From positions 20,677-84,676 of the forward strand of contig NZ_JACVXA010000015.1 of assembly GCF_014903745.1 (NCBI RefSeq): a stretch of DNA of 64,000 bases, written 5' to 3'. Below, one piece after another: positions 41,097-48,935 of the stretch. The DNA is from Mangrovicoccus algicola. GTDB lineage: Bacteria > Pseudomonadota > Alphaproteobacteria > Rhodobacterales > Rhodobacteraceae. Position numbers and translations under genes: made by a program. The notes under the pieces are model-generated. The model was not told where the DNA came from. It did no database searches and saw only the letters and a list, made by a program, of their open reading frames with translations. Every line of letters starts with the position of its first letter. The stretch's first letter is position 1.

Positions 41097-42962
41097 GTGA
41101 ACGGTTTGACTTGGGCGAAATTCGCGATCCTCGGCGTGGCGGCGGCAGGGGCCTGCGGCCTGGCGCTGCTGGGCGTCGATCATCTGGAATCCCGCAACGG
41201 TACCGAGGTGCGCACCGCCCTGGCCGCCGAGGGGCTCGACTGGGCGGTGGTGGCGCCGGACGGGCTGAAGATCGTGCTCAGCGGCACCGCCCCCGACGAG
41301 GCGGCGCGGTTCCGCGCGCTGACCGTTGCCGGGCGCACCGCCAATCCCGCCCATATCCGCGACCGCATGGCCGTGGCCGCGCCCCAGGACATGCCCGAGC
41401 TGTCCTATGTGCTGGAGGTGCTGCGCAACGGCGACAGCGTGCTGATGCACGGGCTGATCCCGGCCGGGCGCGAGGGCGGCGACGACATCGTCGGCACGCT
41501 GCGCGCGCTGCTGCCGGAGGCCGAGATTTCCGACATCGTCACCGAATCCCTGGCCCGGTCCTCCGAGGGCTGGCGCGACGCCGCGGCGCTGGGGGTGAAG
41601 GCCCTGACGGAGCTGCCCGATGTGCGGGTCGAGATCACGCCCGGGGCGCTGACCGTCGAAGGCGTCGCCCCCGAGGGGCCGGCCGGGGCGGGCTGGACGG
41701 CGCGGTTCCTCGACGGCGCGCCCGAGGGCGTGGAGGTGACGGTCAAGCTGCGCCAGCCGCGCGAGCGGCTCAGCCCTTTCCTGCTGCGGGTCTCCAAGGA
41801 TGCCGAGGGCCTGCTCCTGGAAAGCTGCGCGGCGGAATCGGGTCCCGACCTGGACCGCATCCTGGCAGCTCTTGCCGGGGCCGGTGGCAGCGATCCGGGG
41901 GTCTGCCAGGTCGCGCTGGGGGCGCCGGACCGGCAGTGGCCTGCCGCCGCCGAGGCGGCGATCGCGGCGCTGGCGGGTCTTGAGGAAGGCGCGGTGACGC
42001 TTTCCGACAGCATGGTCACGGTGCTGCCCGGGGCCGGGGTCGCGCCCGAGGCGCTGTCGCGGGCGGGCGACGGGCTGCGCCAGGCGCTTCCTGCGGGCTA
42101 CCGCCTGTCGCTGATGCCCGTTCCGGTGGAGGACGAGGACCGCGATGTCGCGCGGCTGAGCCTGACCCGCAGCGCCGAGGGGCCGGTGACGCTGCGCGGC
42201 CCGCTCTCCTCGGCGCAGGACGAGGCGGTGCTGGCCAGCCTGGCGGCGGCGCGGTTCGGGGCGGACAGCCTGACCCGGGTCATCAGCCTGGCCGCAGACC
42301 TGCCGCGCGGCTGGGACGTGCATGCGCTGGCCGCGACCGAGGCGCTGGCCCTGCTGTCGGAGGGCCGGGTGGAGATGACCGCCGAGGCGCTGACCGTCAC
42401 CGGCCGGTCGCAGGTCGAGGATGCCGTGCCGCGGATCACGGCCGAGCTGTCGCGCACGCTGGGCGACAGCCTGCCGTTCTCGGTCGACGTCGCCTATGTC
42501 GCGCCGCCCCCCGAGGCAGAGGCGGGCCCCTCGCCGGAGGCCTGTGTCGAGGCGGTCAACGGCATCCTTCTCGAGGACCGGATCGATTTCGACCCCGGTT
42601 CGGTGGAACTGGGCGCGGCGGGGCTGGAAACCGTCGACCGCATCGCCGCCGTGCTGCGCGACTGTCCGGATGTCGCCATGGAGATCGGCGGTCATACCGA
42701 CAGCCAGGGCCGCGAGGAGATGAACGAGCTGCTCAGCCAGGCGCGGGCGGAGGCGGTGCTGGATGCGCTTGCGGCGCGCCGCGTGCTGACCGGGCAGCTG
42801 ACCGCCCGGGGCTATGGCGAAACCCGCCCGATCGCCGATAACGGCACCGAGGCGGGGCGCGAGGCGAACCGCCGCATCGCTTTCCGGCTGGTGACGGAGG
42901 ACGATTCGGCCGGAGCCGATGCAGCACAGCCGGAGGAGGGCGGGGCAAATGGATCGAACTGA
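41097..42962 (+). CDS. OmpA family protein with long BON-like N-terminal region
   Basis: A 621-residue envelope protein. It starts with GTG; a GGGAG site is 8-12 nt upstream. The N-terminus has one hydrophobic helix (signal anchor, about residues 8-26). The long middle part has repeated BON-like beta-alpha-beta units (for example GLKIVLSGTAPDEAARFRAL and GRVEMTAEALTVTGRS). The last ~120 residues are an OmpA peptidoglycan-binding domain: MEIGGHTDSQGREEMNELLSQARAEAV. It is likely anchored in the membrane and binds the wall. The next gene starts inside its last codons. Confidence 0.85.
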   Translation: MNGLTWAKFAILGVAAAGACGLALLGVDHLESRNGTEVRTALAAEGLDWAVVAPDGLKIVLSGTAPDEAARFRALTVAGRTANPAHIRDRMAVAAPQDMPELSYVLEVLRNGDSVLMHGLIPAGREGGDDIVGTLRALLPEAEISDIVTESLARSSEGWRDAAALGVKALTELPDVRVEITPGALTVEGVAPEGPAGAGWTARFLDGAPEGVEVTVKLRQPRERLSPFLLRVSKDAEGLLLESCAAESGPDLDRILAALAGAGGSDPGVCQVALGAPDRQWPAAAEAAIAALAGLEEGAVTLSDSMVTVLPGAGVAPEALSRAGDGLRQALPAGYRLSLMPVPVEDEDRDVARLSLTRSAEGPVTLRGPLSSAQDEAVLASLAAARFGADSLTRVISLAADLPRGWDVHALAATEALALLSEGRVEMTAEALTVTGRSQVEDAVPRITAELSRTLGDSLPFSVDVAYVAPPPEAEAGPSPEACVEAVNGILLEDRIDFDPGSVELGAAGLETVDRIAAVLRDCPDVAMEIGGHTDSQGREEMNELLSQARAEAVLDALAARRVLTGQLTARGYGETRPIADNGTEAGREANRRIAFRLVTEDDSAGADAAQPEEGGANGSN

Positions 42963-43278
42963 GGCGCTTGTCGCGGTCGCACTGCTGCTGTTCGGCGCGT
43001 TCCTGATGGGGTTCCTGACCCACTGGGTGGTGACGCGCCTGTCGCATGTGTCCGACGCGGAACTGGGACAGCTGGATTCCATGGCCGAAGAACTGCATCG
43101 TGCCGAGGAGGAACGCGACCATGCCCGTGCCGAGCATCACCGGCTGCGCCACGAGATGCAGGCGGGGACGGGCGAATTGCGCAGCGACCTGGCCATGACC
43201 CGCGAGGCGCTGCGCGTGGCCCGGGACGAGGCCGCGGAACTGCGCGCCTATATCGAGGCGCAGAATATGCGCGGCTGA
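42949..43278 (+). CDS. small membrane-anchored coiled-coil protein (109 aa)
   Basis: The ATG at 42949 lies 14 bp inside the end of the OmpA-family gene and has a strong GGAGGA site. The product has an N-terminal membrane helix (AVALLLFGAFLMGFLTHWVV) followed by a charged coiled-coil rich in Glu, Arg and His. No family is recognised. The overlap suggests it works with the OmpA-like protein, perhaps in envelope organisation. Confidence 0.7.
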   Translation: MDRTEALVAVALLLFGAFLMGFLTHWVVTRLSHVSDAELGQLDSMAEELHRAEEERDHARAEHHRLRHEMQAGTGELRSDLAMTREALRVARDEAAELRAYIEAQNMRG

Positions 43279-43279
43279 C

Positions 43280-43316
43280 GGCAGGGGCAGGGGGGTTTCT
43301 TAACCCCTCCTCTGCC
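43280..43316 (+). terminator. possible terminator hairpin after the coiled-coil gene
   Basis: GGCAGGGGCAGGGG can pair with CCCCTCCTCTGCC with one mismatch around GGTTTCTTAA. No T tract follows, so it is only a probable transcript end for the OmpA-like operon. Confidence 0.45.
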
Positions 43317-43350
43317 AACACTGTCCCGGCGGCGCTGCGCAGGAGGTCAG

Positions 43351-43773
43351 ATGTCAAAGCTCGAGAGGTTCCTTGAGGCCCAGGAACGGGATTATCGCCA
43401 TGCCATGCAGGAGATCCTGGCAGGGCGGAAGCAGACCCACTGGATCTGGTACATCTTTCCGCAGTTGCGGGGAAACGGCCATTCCGAGAACTCGATCTAT
43501 TACGGCATCGAGAATTTGGAGGAAGCCCGCGACTATCTGCACAACCCGGTCCTGGAATTGCGTCTGCTGGCGGCGATGGATGCGATGATGTTCCATCGCG
43601 ACCGCCCCGCCGCGGAGATCCTGGGCTCCGTGGATGCCGCGAAACTGCGCTCCTGCGCGACGCTGTTCCACCTGGCCCGGCCCGAGGAGCAGATGTTCCG
43701 CACGGTGCTGAAGGCCTTCTTCCGCGGGGCGCCCTGTCCGCTGACGGTCAAGGCGGTGGATCAGTTCAGCTGA
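43351..43773 (+). CDS. DUF1810 family protein
   Basis: A 140-residue member of DUF1810: LERFLEAQERDYRHAMQEI at the start, then HWIWYIFPQLRGNGHSENSIYYGI and MMFHRDRPAAEILGSVDAAKLRSCATLF. The function of the family is not well established. A strong AGGAGGT site precedes the ATG by 4-5 nt. It is a single gene, with a gene-free 486-bp stretch behind it. Confidence 0.88.
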   Translation: MSKLERFLEAQERDYRHAMQEILAGRKQTHWIWYIFPQLRGNGHSENSIYYGIENLEEARDYLHNPVLELRLLAAMDAMMFHRDRPAAEILGSVDAAKLRSCATLFHLARPEEQMFRTVLKAFFRGAPCPLTVKAVDQFS

Positions 43774-43937
43774 GCAGCTGCAGGCAGACCGGCAGCGGCA
43801 TCACGGGGCAGGCAGGATGATCCCCGGCCGGTCGCGGGCCCGGGCCGGGGCGCCGGGACGGCCGGTCGCGATGCGCGCATGAGGCAGGCAGCAGGGGTCA
43901 TGGCGACGGGCGCGCGCGCAGGCGCCCACGCCGCGCG

Positions 43938-43969
43938 CGGGCTTTGCCGGGGACCGGGCTTTGCCGGGG
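43938..43969. repeat. tandem repeat, 17-bp period
   Basis: CGGGCTTTGCCGGGG occurs at 43938-43952 and again at 43955-43969, separated by AC. No function is evident. Confidence 0.85.
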
Positions 43970-44209
43970 CGGGCCCGGCCCGTCATGCGCCCGCGGCCCG
44001 GGGCAGCATCCGGCAGGATAGGCAACATGCCCGGTGGCGGCGCGCGGGCATGGCGGGGACGCTGGCGCGAGCCGCCGATCCTGCCGTCCCCCTGCCGTGA
44101 TGGTCCCCGGGCGCCTGGACGGAAGGCACGCGCGCCGCGCGCCGCGCCGGTCCGGATGCGCCGGTTTCGTCGGCGGACCCCGGCGGGATCCGTGACGGGG
44201 TCCTGCGTT

Positions 44210-44241
44210 GACCGCATCGGCCCTGCGGCGCCGATGCGGTC
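44210..44241. terminator. 12-bp perfect stem-loop downstream of plsY
   Basis: GACCGCATCGGC and GCCGATGCGGTC form a perfect 12-bp stem with an 8-nt loop. It starts about 19 bp past the plsY stop. No T tract follows, so it may end the pyrC-like/plsY message only together with other factors, or protect its 3' end. Confidence 0.5.
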
Positions 44242-44259
44242 ACCGCAGCGGGGGCGGGG

Positions 44260-44868
44260 CTACTTGCGGCCGATCCGCGGTTCGGTCCCGGCGATGAGCC
44301 GGGCGATGTTCTCGCGGTGGCGCAGGAAGACCAGCAGCGCCAGCGCCAGGCAGAGCAGGATCATCTCGGGCCGCCCGAGGGCCCAGGCCCAGGGCGCGGC
44401 CAGGGCCGCCGCCACCAGCGCCGCCAGCGACGAGATGCGCAGCACCGCGGCAACGGCCAGCCAGGTGGCGCAGGCCGCCAGCCCGACCGGCCATGCCAGC
44501 GCCAGCAGCGTGCCGAGGAAGGTCGCCACGCCCTTGCCGCCGCGGAAACCCAGATAGACCGGGTAGCAATGGCCGAGAAAGGCCGCCGCCCCGGCCAGCT
44601 GTGCCGCGTCCGGCCCCCAGAGCATGCCCGCGATCAAGGCCGCGGCCGCGGCCTTCCCGGCATCGAGGATCAGGGTCAGCGCGGCGGCGGGCTTGTTGCC
44701 GGTGCGCAGCACGTTGGTCGCGCCGATATTGCCCGATCCGATCCGCCGGAGGTCGCCCAGCCCGAAGAGCCGCGCCATCACCATGCCGAAGGGCACGGCC
44801 CCCAGCAGATAGCCGCAGACCGCCGCGAGCAGCAGCCAGGGAAGCGGCGTGACCAGCGCCGGGATCAT
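44260..44868 (-). CDS. plsY: glycerol-3-phosphate acyltransferase PlsY
   Basis: PlsY makes lysophosphatidic acid from acyl-phosphate and glycerol-3-phosphate at the inner membrane, the first acylation of phospholipid synthesis. The 202-residue protein has several membrane helices and all three conserved motifs: GSGNIGATNVLR, GHCYPVYLGFRGGKGVATFLG and LRHRENIARLIAGTE. It overlaps the pyrC-like gene by 4 bp (ATGA). It is followed by a strong stem-loop. Confidence 0.95.
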   Translation of the reverse strand: MIPALVTPLPWLLLAAVCGYLLGAVPFGMVMARLFGLGDLRRIGSGNIGATNVLRTGNKPAAALTLILDAGKAAAAALIAGMLWGPDAAQLAGAAAFLGHCYPVYLGFRGGKGVATFLGTLLALAWPVGLAACATWLAVAAVLRISSLAALVAAALAAPWAWALGRPEMILLCLALALLVFLRHRENIARLIAGTEPRIGRK

Positions 44869-46169
44869 CGGGAGAAGACCCGGATCCCGTTGACGAACGT
44901 GCCCAGCACGCGGCCCTGCATCCGCTGGCCGTCAAAGGGGGTGTTCTTGGATTTCGACTGAAGCGTCTCGCGGTCCAGCACATAGGGCGCGTCGGGATCG
45001 AACAGCACCAGATCGGCGGGCGCCCCTTGCGAGAGCCTCCCGCCCTCCAGGCCCAGGCGCCGCGCGGGATTGAGCGACAGCGCCGCGAAGAGCCGCGGCA
45101 GCCCGATATGGCCCGCATGGTAGAGCCGGAGCGACGCCGGCAGCAGCGTCTCCAGCCCGACCGCGCCGGAGGCGGCCGCCTCGAAGGGCAGGCGCTTGCT
45201 TTCCTCGTCCTGGGGGGTGTGCATGGAGCCGATCACGTCGATATGGCCCGCGGCCAGCGCCTCGACCATCGCGGCGCGATCTTCCTCGGCCCGCAGCGGC
45301 GGCTTGACCTTGAAGAAGGTCCGGTAGCCCGCGATGTCGAATTCGTTCAGCGTCAGGTGGTGGATCGAGATGCCCGCCGTCACGTCCAGCCCGGCCTCGC
45401 GCGCGCGCAGCAGCGCCGGCAGCGCGGCGCGGGTGGTGATCTGGTCGACGTGATAGGCGGCGCGGGTCATCTCCACCAGCGCCAGGTCGCGCTCCAGCCC
45501 CATGCGTTCGGCCATCGGCGAAACTGCCGGGATGCCGTAGAGCGACGAGAACTTGCCCGAGGTCGCCGCCGCGCCGCGGCTGAGGACCGGCTCCTGCACA
45601 TGGCCCATGACCAGCGCGCCGAGGCTCCGGGCGTAGCTCAGCGCGCGGGAGAGGACCTTGGTATCGGCGACGACCTGGTCGCCGTCGGAAAAGGCCACCG
45701 CCCCGGCATCGCGGAGAAACCCGATCTCGGTCATCTCGCGGCCCTCGCGGCCCTTGGTCAGGGCCGCCATCGGGGCGATGCGCACGGGCGAGACCTCGGC
45801 GGCGCGGCGCAGGGCGAAGCTCAGCACCTCGGGCGTGTCGATGGCCGGGCGGGTATCGGCGCGGGTGACCATGGTCGTGACGCCGCCCGCCGCGGCCGCC
45901 AGCCCGGCGGAGCGGAAGCTTTCCTTGTGCCGCTCGCCCGGTTCGCCGACCTTGACCCCGATATCGACGATGCCGGGCGCCAGGCAGGCGCCGCGGCAAT
46001 CGACGCGTTCGGCGCCGCCGAACTCGCCCTCGGGCAGGGGCCCGGGCAGGCAGGCGGCGATGGTGCCGCCCTCGATCAGGACCGCGCCGGGACCGTCATG
46101 CCCGGTCTCGGGGTCGATCAGGCGGGCATTGTGCAGAAGCGTCGGGCGGGGGGGGGCGGTCTGGGTCAC
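44865..46169 (-). CDS. dihydroorotase-like protein, predicted non-catalytic (PyrX type)
   Basis: The 434-residue protein has the amidohydrolase/dihydroorotase fold and would usually be named pyrC. However the metal-binding DxHxH motif reads DIGVK at residues 69-73, so both histidines are lost (G71, K73). The MPNTNP substrate loop is replaced by VTRADTRP, and the catalytic Asp of the TDHAPH motif is missing (SMHTPQ at 315-320, M316). A later His pair remains in ISIHHLTL. Non-catalytic homologues called PyrX support aspartate transcarbamoylase assembly in pseudomonads; the same role here is inference. pyrB is not adjacent. The gene is coupled to plsY by ATGA. Confidence 0.85.
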   Translation of the reverse strand: MTQTAPPRPTLLHNARLIDPETGHDGPGAVLIEGGTIAACLPGPLPEGEFGGAERVDCRGACLAPGIVDIGVKVGEPGERHKESFRSAGLAAAAGGVTTMVTRADTRPAIDTPEVLSFALRRAAEVSPVRIAPMAALTKGREGREMTEIGFLRDAGAVAFSDGDQVVADTKVLSRALSYARSLGALVMGHVQEPVLSRGAAATSGKFSSLYGIPAVSPMAERMGLERDLALVEMTRAAYHVDQITTRAALPALLRAREAGLDVTAGISIHHLTLNEFDIAGYRTFFKVKPPLRAEEDRAAMVEALAAGHIDVIGSMHTPQDEESKRLPFEAAASGAVGLETLLPASLRLYHAGHIGLPRLFAALSLNPARRLGLEGGRLSQGAPADLVLFDPDAPYVLDRETLQSKSKNTPFDGQRMQGRVLGTFVNGIRVFSR

Positions 46170-46229
46170 GGGGCTCGGTCGCTCGGGTCTCGGAGGGCTG
46201 CCCCCTGATCCGTCACAAGGCGCCCCGCG

Positions 46230-46754
46230 TCAAGGTCCCGCCTGCCGCATCGCATCGCGCTGGACCTGCCGGGCGAGCGCATAGACGTGGCGGGCATCGT
46301 CGATGCGGCGGAACCCGGCCCGGCCGCGACCCGAGAGCAGGACCGAGCCGGGCGGGCCTTCCTCGAAGACGAAGACCGTGTCCGCATCGATCGGCCAGCC
46401 CCGCAGCCGTCTGCGTCCGAACGTGTCGGTGGCCACGAGCATGCGCGCGCTGGTCAGCGTGTACCAGCTGCGGGACCGCCGCCAGGCATCGATCAGGACA
46501 TCGCCGACCGCCGCGCGCAGCCCGACCGCGACGAAGGCGAGGCCGAACAGCGCGGGGATGGCCCCCATCGGGTCGCCGCCCGCCAGCTGGCGCAGCCCCA
46601 TGCCGCAGATCGCGGTGCCGGTGGCGGCGAAGATCGCGCCGACCAGCAGCGGCACGGGGCGCAGGCGCCGCCAGTCGATCCCGGCATCGGGCTGCCCCTG
46701 CCAGAGGATGCGTTCGCCGGGATCGAGAAGCCCGGCCCAGGGATCGGTCTGCAT
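46230..46754 (-). CDS. small membrane protein with PH-like domain features
   Basis: The 174-residue protein has an N-terminal LLDPGERILWQGQP motif, two membrane helices (about residues 32-52 and 60-80), then a beta-rich soluble part with SWYTLTSARMLVATD that resembles bacterial PH domains. The start at 46754 is supported by AAAGGAGA 8 nt upstream; further in-frame sequence is not coding in character. Function is unknown. The gene precedes the pyrC-like gene by 60 bp on the same strand. Confidence 0.7.
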   Translation of the reverse strand: MQTDPWAGLLDPGERILWQGQPDAGIDWRRLRPVPLLVGAIFAATGTAICGMGLRQLAGGDPMGAIPALFGLAFVAVGLRAAVGDVLIDAWRRSRSWYTLTSARMLVATDTFGRRRLRGWPIDADTVFVFEEGPPGSVLLSGRGRAGFRRIDDARHVYALARQVQRDAMRQAGP

Positions 46755-46964
46755 GGCGGTGTCTCCTTTCACGCTCCCGCATAGGGGCAGGCGCGGCGCG
46801 GGGAAAGACCGGATCGCGCGGGGCGGGCCGGTCGCGTCGTGCCGCGCGCGCGGGCAGATGCGCGGCAAGCGGGCTCACTTCTGCGTGTGGCGGCGCGCGG
46901 GGCTTGGCGCATGGGCCGGCGCATCGGATCATGTTCGGCAGATATGTCGCGAAGGAGCCTGCCG

Positions 46965-47705
46965 ATGCCCCCGATGCCGTTTCCGTCCGCCTTGCTGCGC
47001 CTGGCGTGTCTTTCCGGGCTCCTGGGGGTCTGCGCCCCGGCCCTGGCCGAGGAGGTGGAGCTGGAGCTGGTGCTGCTGGCCGATGCCTCCGGATCGATCG
47101 ACCGTGCCGAGACGCAGTTCCAGCGCGAGGGCTATGCGACGGCGATGACCTCGCCGGAGGTGCTGGGCGCGATCCGGCAGACCGCCTATGGCGTGATCGC
47201 CGTCACCTATGTCGAATGGGCCAGCGCCGGGGAGGAGGATGTCGTCGTTCCCTGGATGCGCATCGACGGGCCCGAAAGCGCGGCCGCCTTCGCGGGCGCG
47301 ATCCTCGATGCCCCGCGCCGCGCCTTCGGGCGCAACGCCATCGGCTCGGCCCTGCTGACCGGGCGCGACCTGATAGAGGGGAACGCCTATGAAGGCTGGC
47401 GCAAGGTGATCGATTTCTCGGGCGACAGCGCCAATAGCTGGAACGGGCCGCCGGTGGAGGCGGCGCGCGCCGAGGTGCTGGCCGCGGGGATCACCATCAA
47501 CGGGCTGGCGATCCTGTGCCGCGACTGCAGCGGGCGGCCCGGGGGCGGCAACCTGGAACAGCAGTATCGCGACCGGATCATCGGCGGGCCGGGGGCCTTC
47601 GTCGTCACCGCCGAAAGCCGCGACACCTTCGCCGCCGCGGTCCGCCGCAAGCTGGTGCTGGAGATCGGCGGGACCCATGGCGGGGCGCGCTTCGCCGGGG
47701 AGTGA
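46965..47705 (+). CDS. DUF1194 domain secreted protein (vWA-like)
   Basis: A 246-residue protein with a signal peptide (MPPMPFPSALLRL; cleavage near ALA-EE) and a von Willebrand A-like domain typical of DUF1194: VLLADASGSIDRAE with a MIDAS-like DxSxS. It also shows a GRNAIGSALLTGRDLI segment. It is predicted to be periplasmic or exported. GAAGGAG precedes the ATG at 46965. The family function is unknown. The ~210 bp between this gene and the divergent one upstream hold its promoter. Confidence 0.85.
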   Translation: MPPMPFPSALLRLACLSGLLGVCAPALAEEVELELVLLADASGSIDRAETQFQREGYATAMTSPEVLGAIRQTAYGVIAVTYVEWASAGEEDVVVPWMRIDGPESAAAFAGAILDAPRRAFGRNAIGSALLTGRDLIEGNAYEGWRKVIDFSGDSANSWNGPPVEAARAEVLAAGITINGLAILCRDCSGRPGGGNLEQQYRDRIIGGPGAFVVTAESRDTFAAAVRRKLVLEIGGTHGGARFAGE

Positions 47706-47783
47706 GGCGCTTGCATGCCGCGGCGCGGCGCGCGACAAGGACGGCGGGCCGGGCCGATCCGGCCGCAGCCGGAGAGCCACGCC

Positions 47784-48224
47784 ATGCCCAACCTCCCCTA
47801 TGTGCTCATCATGCTGGCGGCCGGGATCGGCGTGCCGGTCCTGGCGGCGCTGAATGCCCAGCTGGGCCAGCGGCTGGGATCGCCTGCCGCCGCCTGCGCG
47901 GTGCTGTTCGTGGTGGGATTCGTGGTTGCCGCCGCGGTCACGCTGATCACCGGGCCGGGGGCGCTGGCACGGCTGGGCAGCCAGCCGCGCTACCTGTTCC
48001 TCGGCGGCACGCTGGTGGCCTTCTACATCCTGTCGGTGACCTATATCGCCCCGGCCTTCGGGCTGGGCAACGCGATCCTCTGCGTGCTGTTCGGCCAGAT
48101 CCTCTCGGCCGCGGCGATCGACCATTTCGCGTTGTTCGGCGCGGTGGCGCGGCCCTTGAGCCTGCAGCGCGCCGCCGGGCTGGCGGTGATGGGGGCGGGG
48201 CTGGTCATGGCGCTGCGCGCCTGA
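47784..48224 (+). CDS. DMT-superfamily inner-membrane protein (YdcZ/DUF606)
   Basis: A 146-residue protein of about five membrane helices: YVLIMLAAGIGVPVLAALNAQLGQRLGSP and LGNAILCVLFGQILSAAAIDHF, characteristic of the YdcZ/DUF606 group of the drug/metabolite transporter superfamily. Such half-size proteins often work as pairs; no partner gene lies beside it. A GGAGAG site supports the ATG at 47784. Substrate is unknown. Confidence 0.85.
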   Translation: MPNLPYVLIMLAAGIGVPVLAALNAQLGQRLGSPAAACAVLFVVGFVVAAAVTLITGPGALARLGSQPRYLFLGGTLVAFYILSVTYIAPAFGLGNAILCVLFGQILSAAAIDHFALFGAVARPLSLQRAAGLAVMGAGLVMALRA

Positions 48225-48239
48225 GCGCGCCGCGGGGGG

Positions 48240-48935
48240 TCAGACCAGCCGCGGCGCCTCGGTGATGCGGCCCTGATCCAGCCGGATGATGCGGTCCATC
48301 CGCGCCGCGAGTTCGGGATTGTGGGTGGCGATCAGCGCGGCGCTGTCGCTGTCGCGCACCACGCGCATCATCACCTCGAAGACCTGGTCGGCGGTGGCCG
48401 GATCGAGATTGCCGGTGGGCTCGTCCGCCAGCAGCAGGCTGGGGCGGTTGGCCAGCGCGCGGGCCAGCGCGACGCGCTGCTGCTCGCCGCCCGACATCTG
48501 CGCCGGGCGGTGATCGCCGCGCGCGGCCAGCCCGACCTCGGCCAGGAGCGCCTCGGCCCGGGTCAGCGCCTCGCTGCGCGACCGTCCCTCGGCCATCTGC
48601 GGCAGGGCGACATTCTCGGCGGCGGTGAATTCCGGCAGCAGGTGGTGGAACTGGTAGACGAAGCCGATCTCGGAGCGGCGCGCGGCGGTGCGCTGCCTTT
48701 CGCTGCGCCCGTTCATCGCCACCCATCCCAGCCAGACCTCGCCGTCATCGGGCCGGTCGAGCAGCCCCGCGATGTGCAGGAGCGTCGATTTCCCCGCCCC
48801 CGACGGCGCCATCAGCGCCACCATCTCGCCGGCATTCACGCTCAGCGAGGCCTGGTCCAGCACCTGCAGTTCCCGCGCGGTGCCGGGGGCGTAGATGCGC
48901 GAGACATTCTCGAGCTTGAGGACCTGGTCATTCAT
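48240..48935 (-). CDS. lolD: lipoprotein-release ABC transporter ATPase LolD
   Basis: The ATPase of the LolCDE complex, which releases lipoproteins from the inner membrane. It has Walker A APSGAGKSTLLH, signature MSGGEQQRVALARAL and Walker B LLLADEPTGNLD. The ATG at 48935 (MNDQVLKLENV) overlaps the upstream lolC/E gene by 8 bp. A longer version from 48947 adds four residues. It would supply outer-membrane lipoproteins, including the lipoproteins predicted in this window. Confidence 0.94.
   Translation of the reverse strand: MNDQVLKLENVSRIYAPGTARELQVLDQASLSVNAGEMVALMAPSGAGKSTLLHIAGLLDRPDDGEVWLGWVAMNGRSERQRTAARRSEIGFVYQFHHLLPEFTAAENVALPQMAEGRSRSEALTRAEALLAEVGLAARGDHRPAQMSGGEQQRVALARALANRPSLLLADEPTGNLDPATADQVFEVMMRVVRDSDSAALIATHNPELAARMDRIIRLDQGRITEAPRLV

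Larger units (their letters stand above)
43774..44259. other. 486-bp gene-free GC-rich stretch with repeats
   Basis: No convincing coding frame was found here; short frames on both strands have low-complexity, Arg/Ala/Pro-rich products without family signal. It holds a tandem duplication (43938-43969) and a long perfect inverted repeat (44210-44241). It may be decayed sequence. Confidence 0.5.

Noticed and set aside
40587..43082. 831-codon minus-strand frame across ubiA and the OmpA-like gene
   Set aside because: It is antisense to genes with clear motifs and good ribosome-binding sites on the plus strand.
43801..44217. 138-codon minus-strand gene after DUF1810
   Set aside because: The product is an Arg/Ala/Pro-rich low-complexity string with no ribosome-binding site or family signal.
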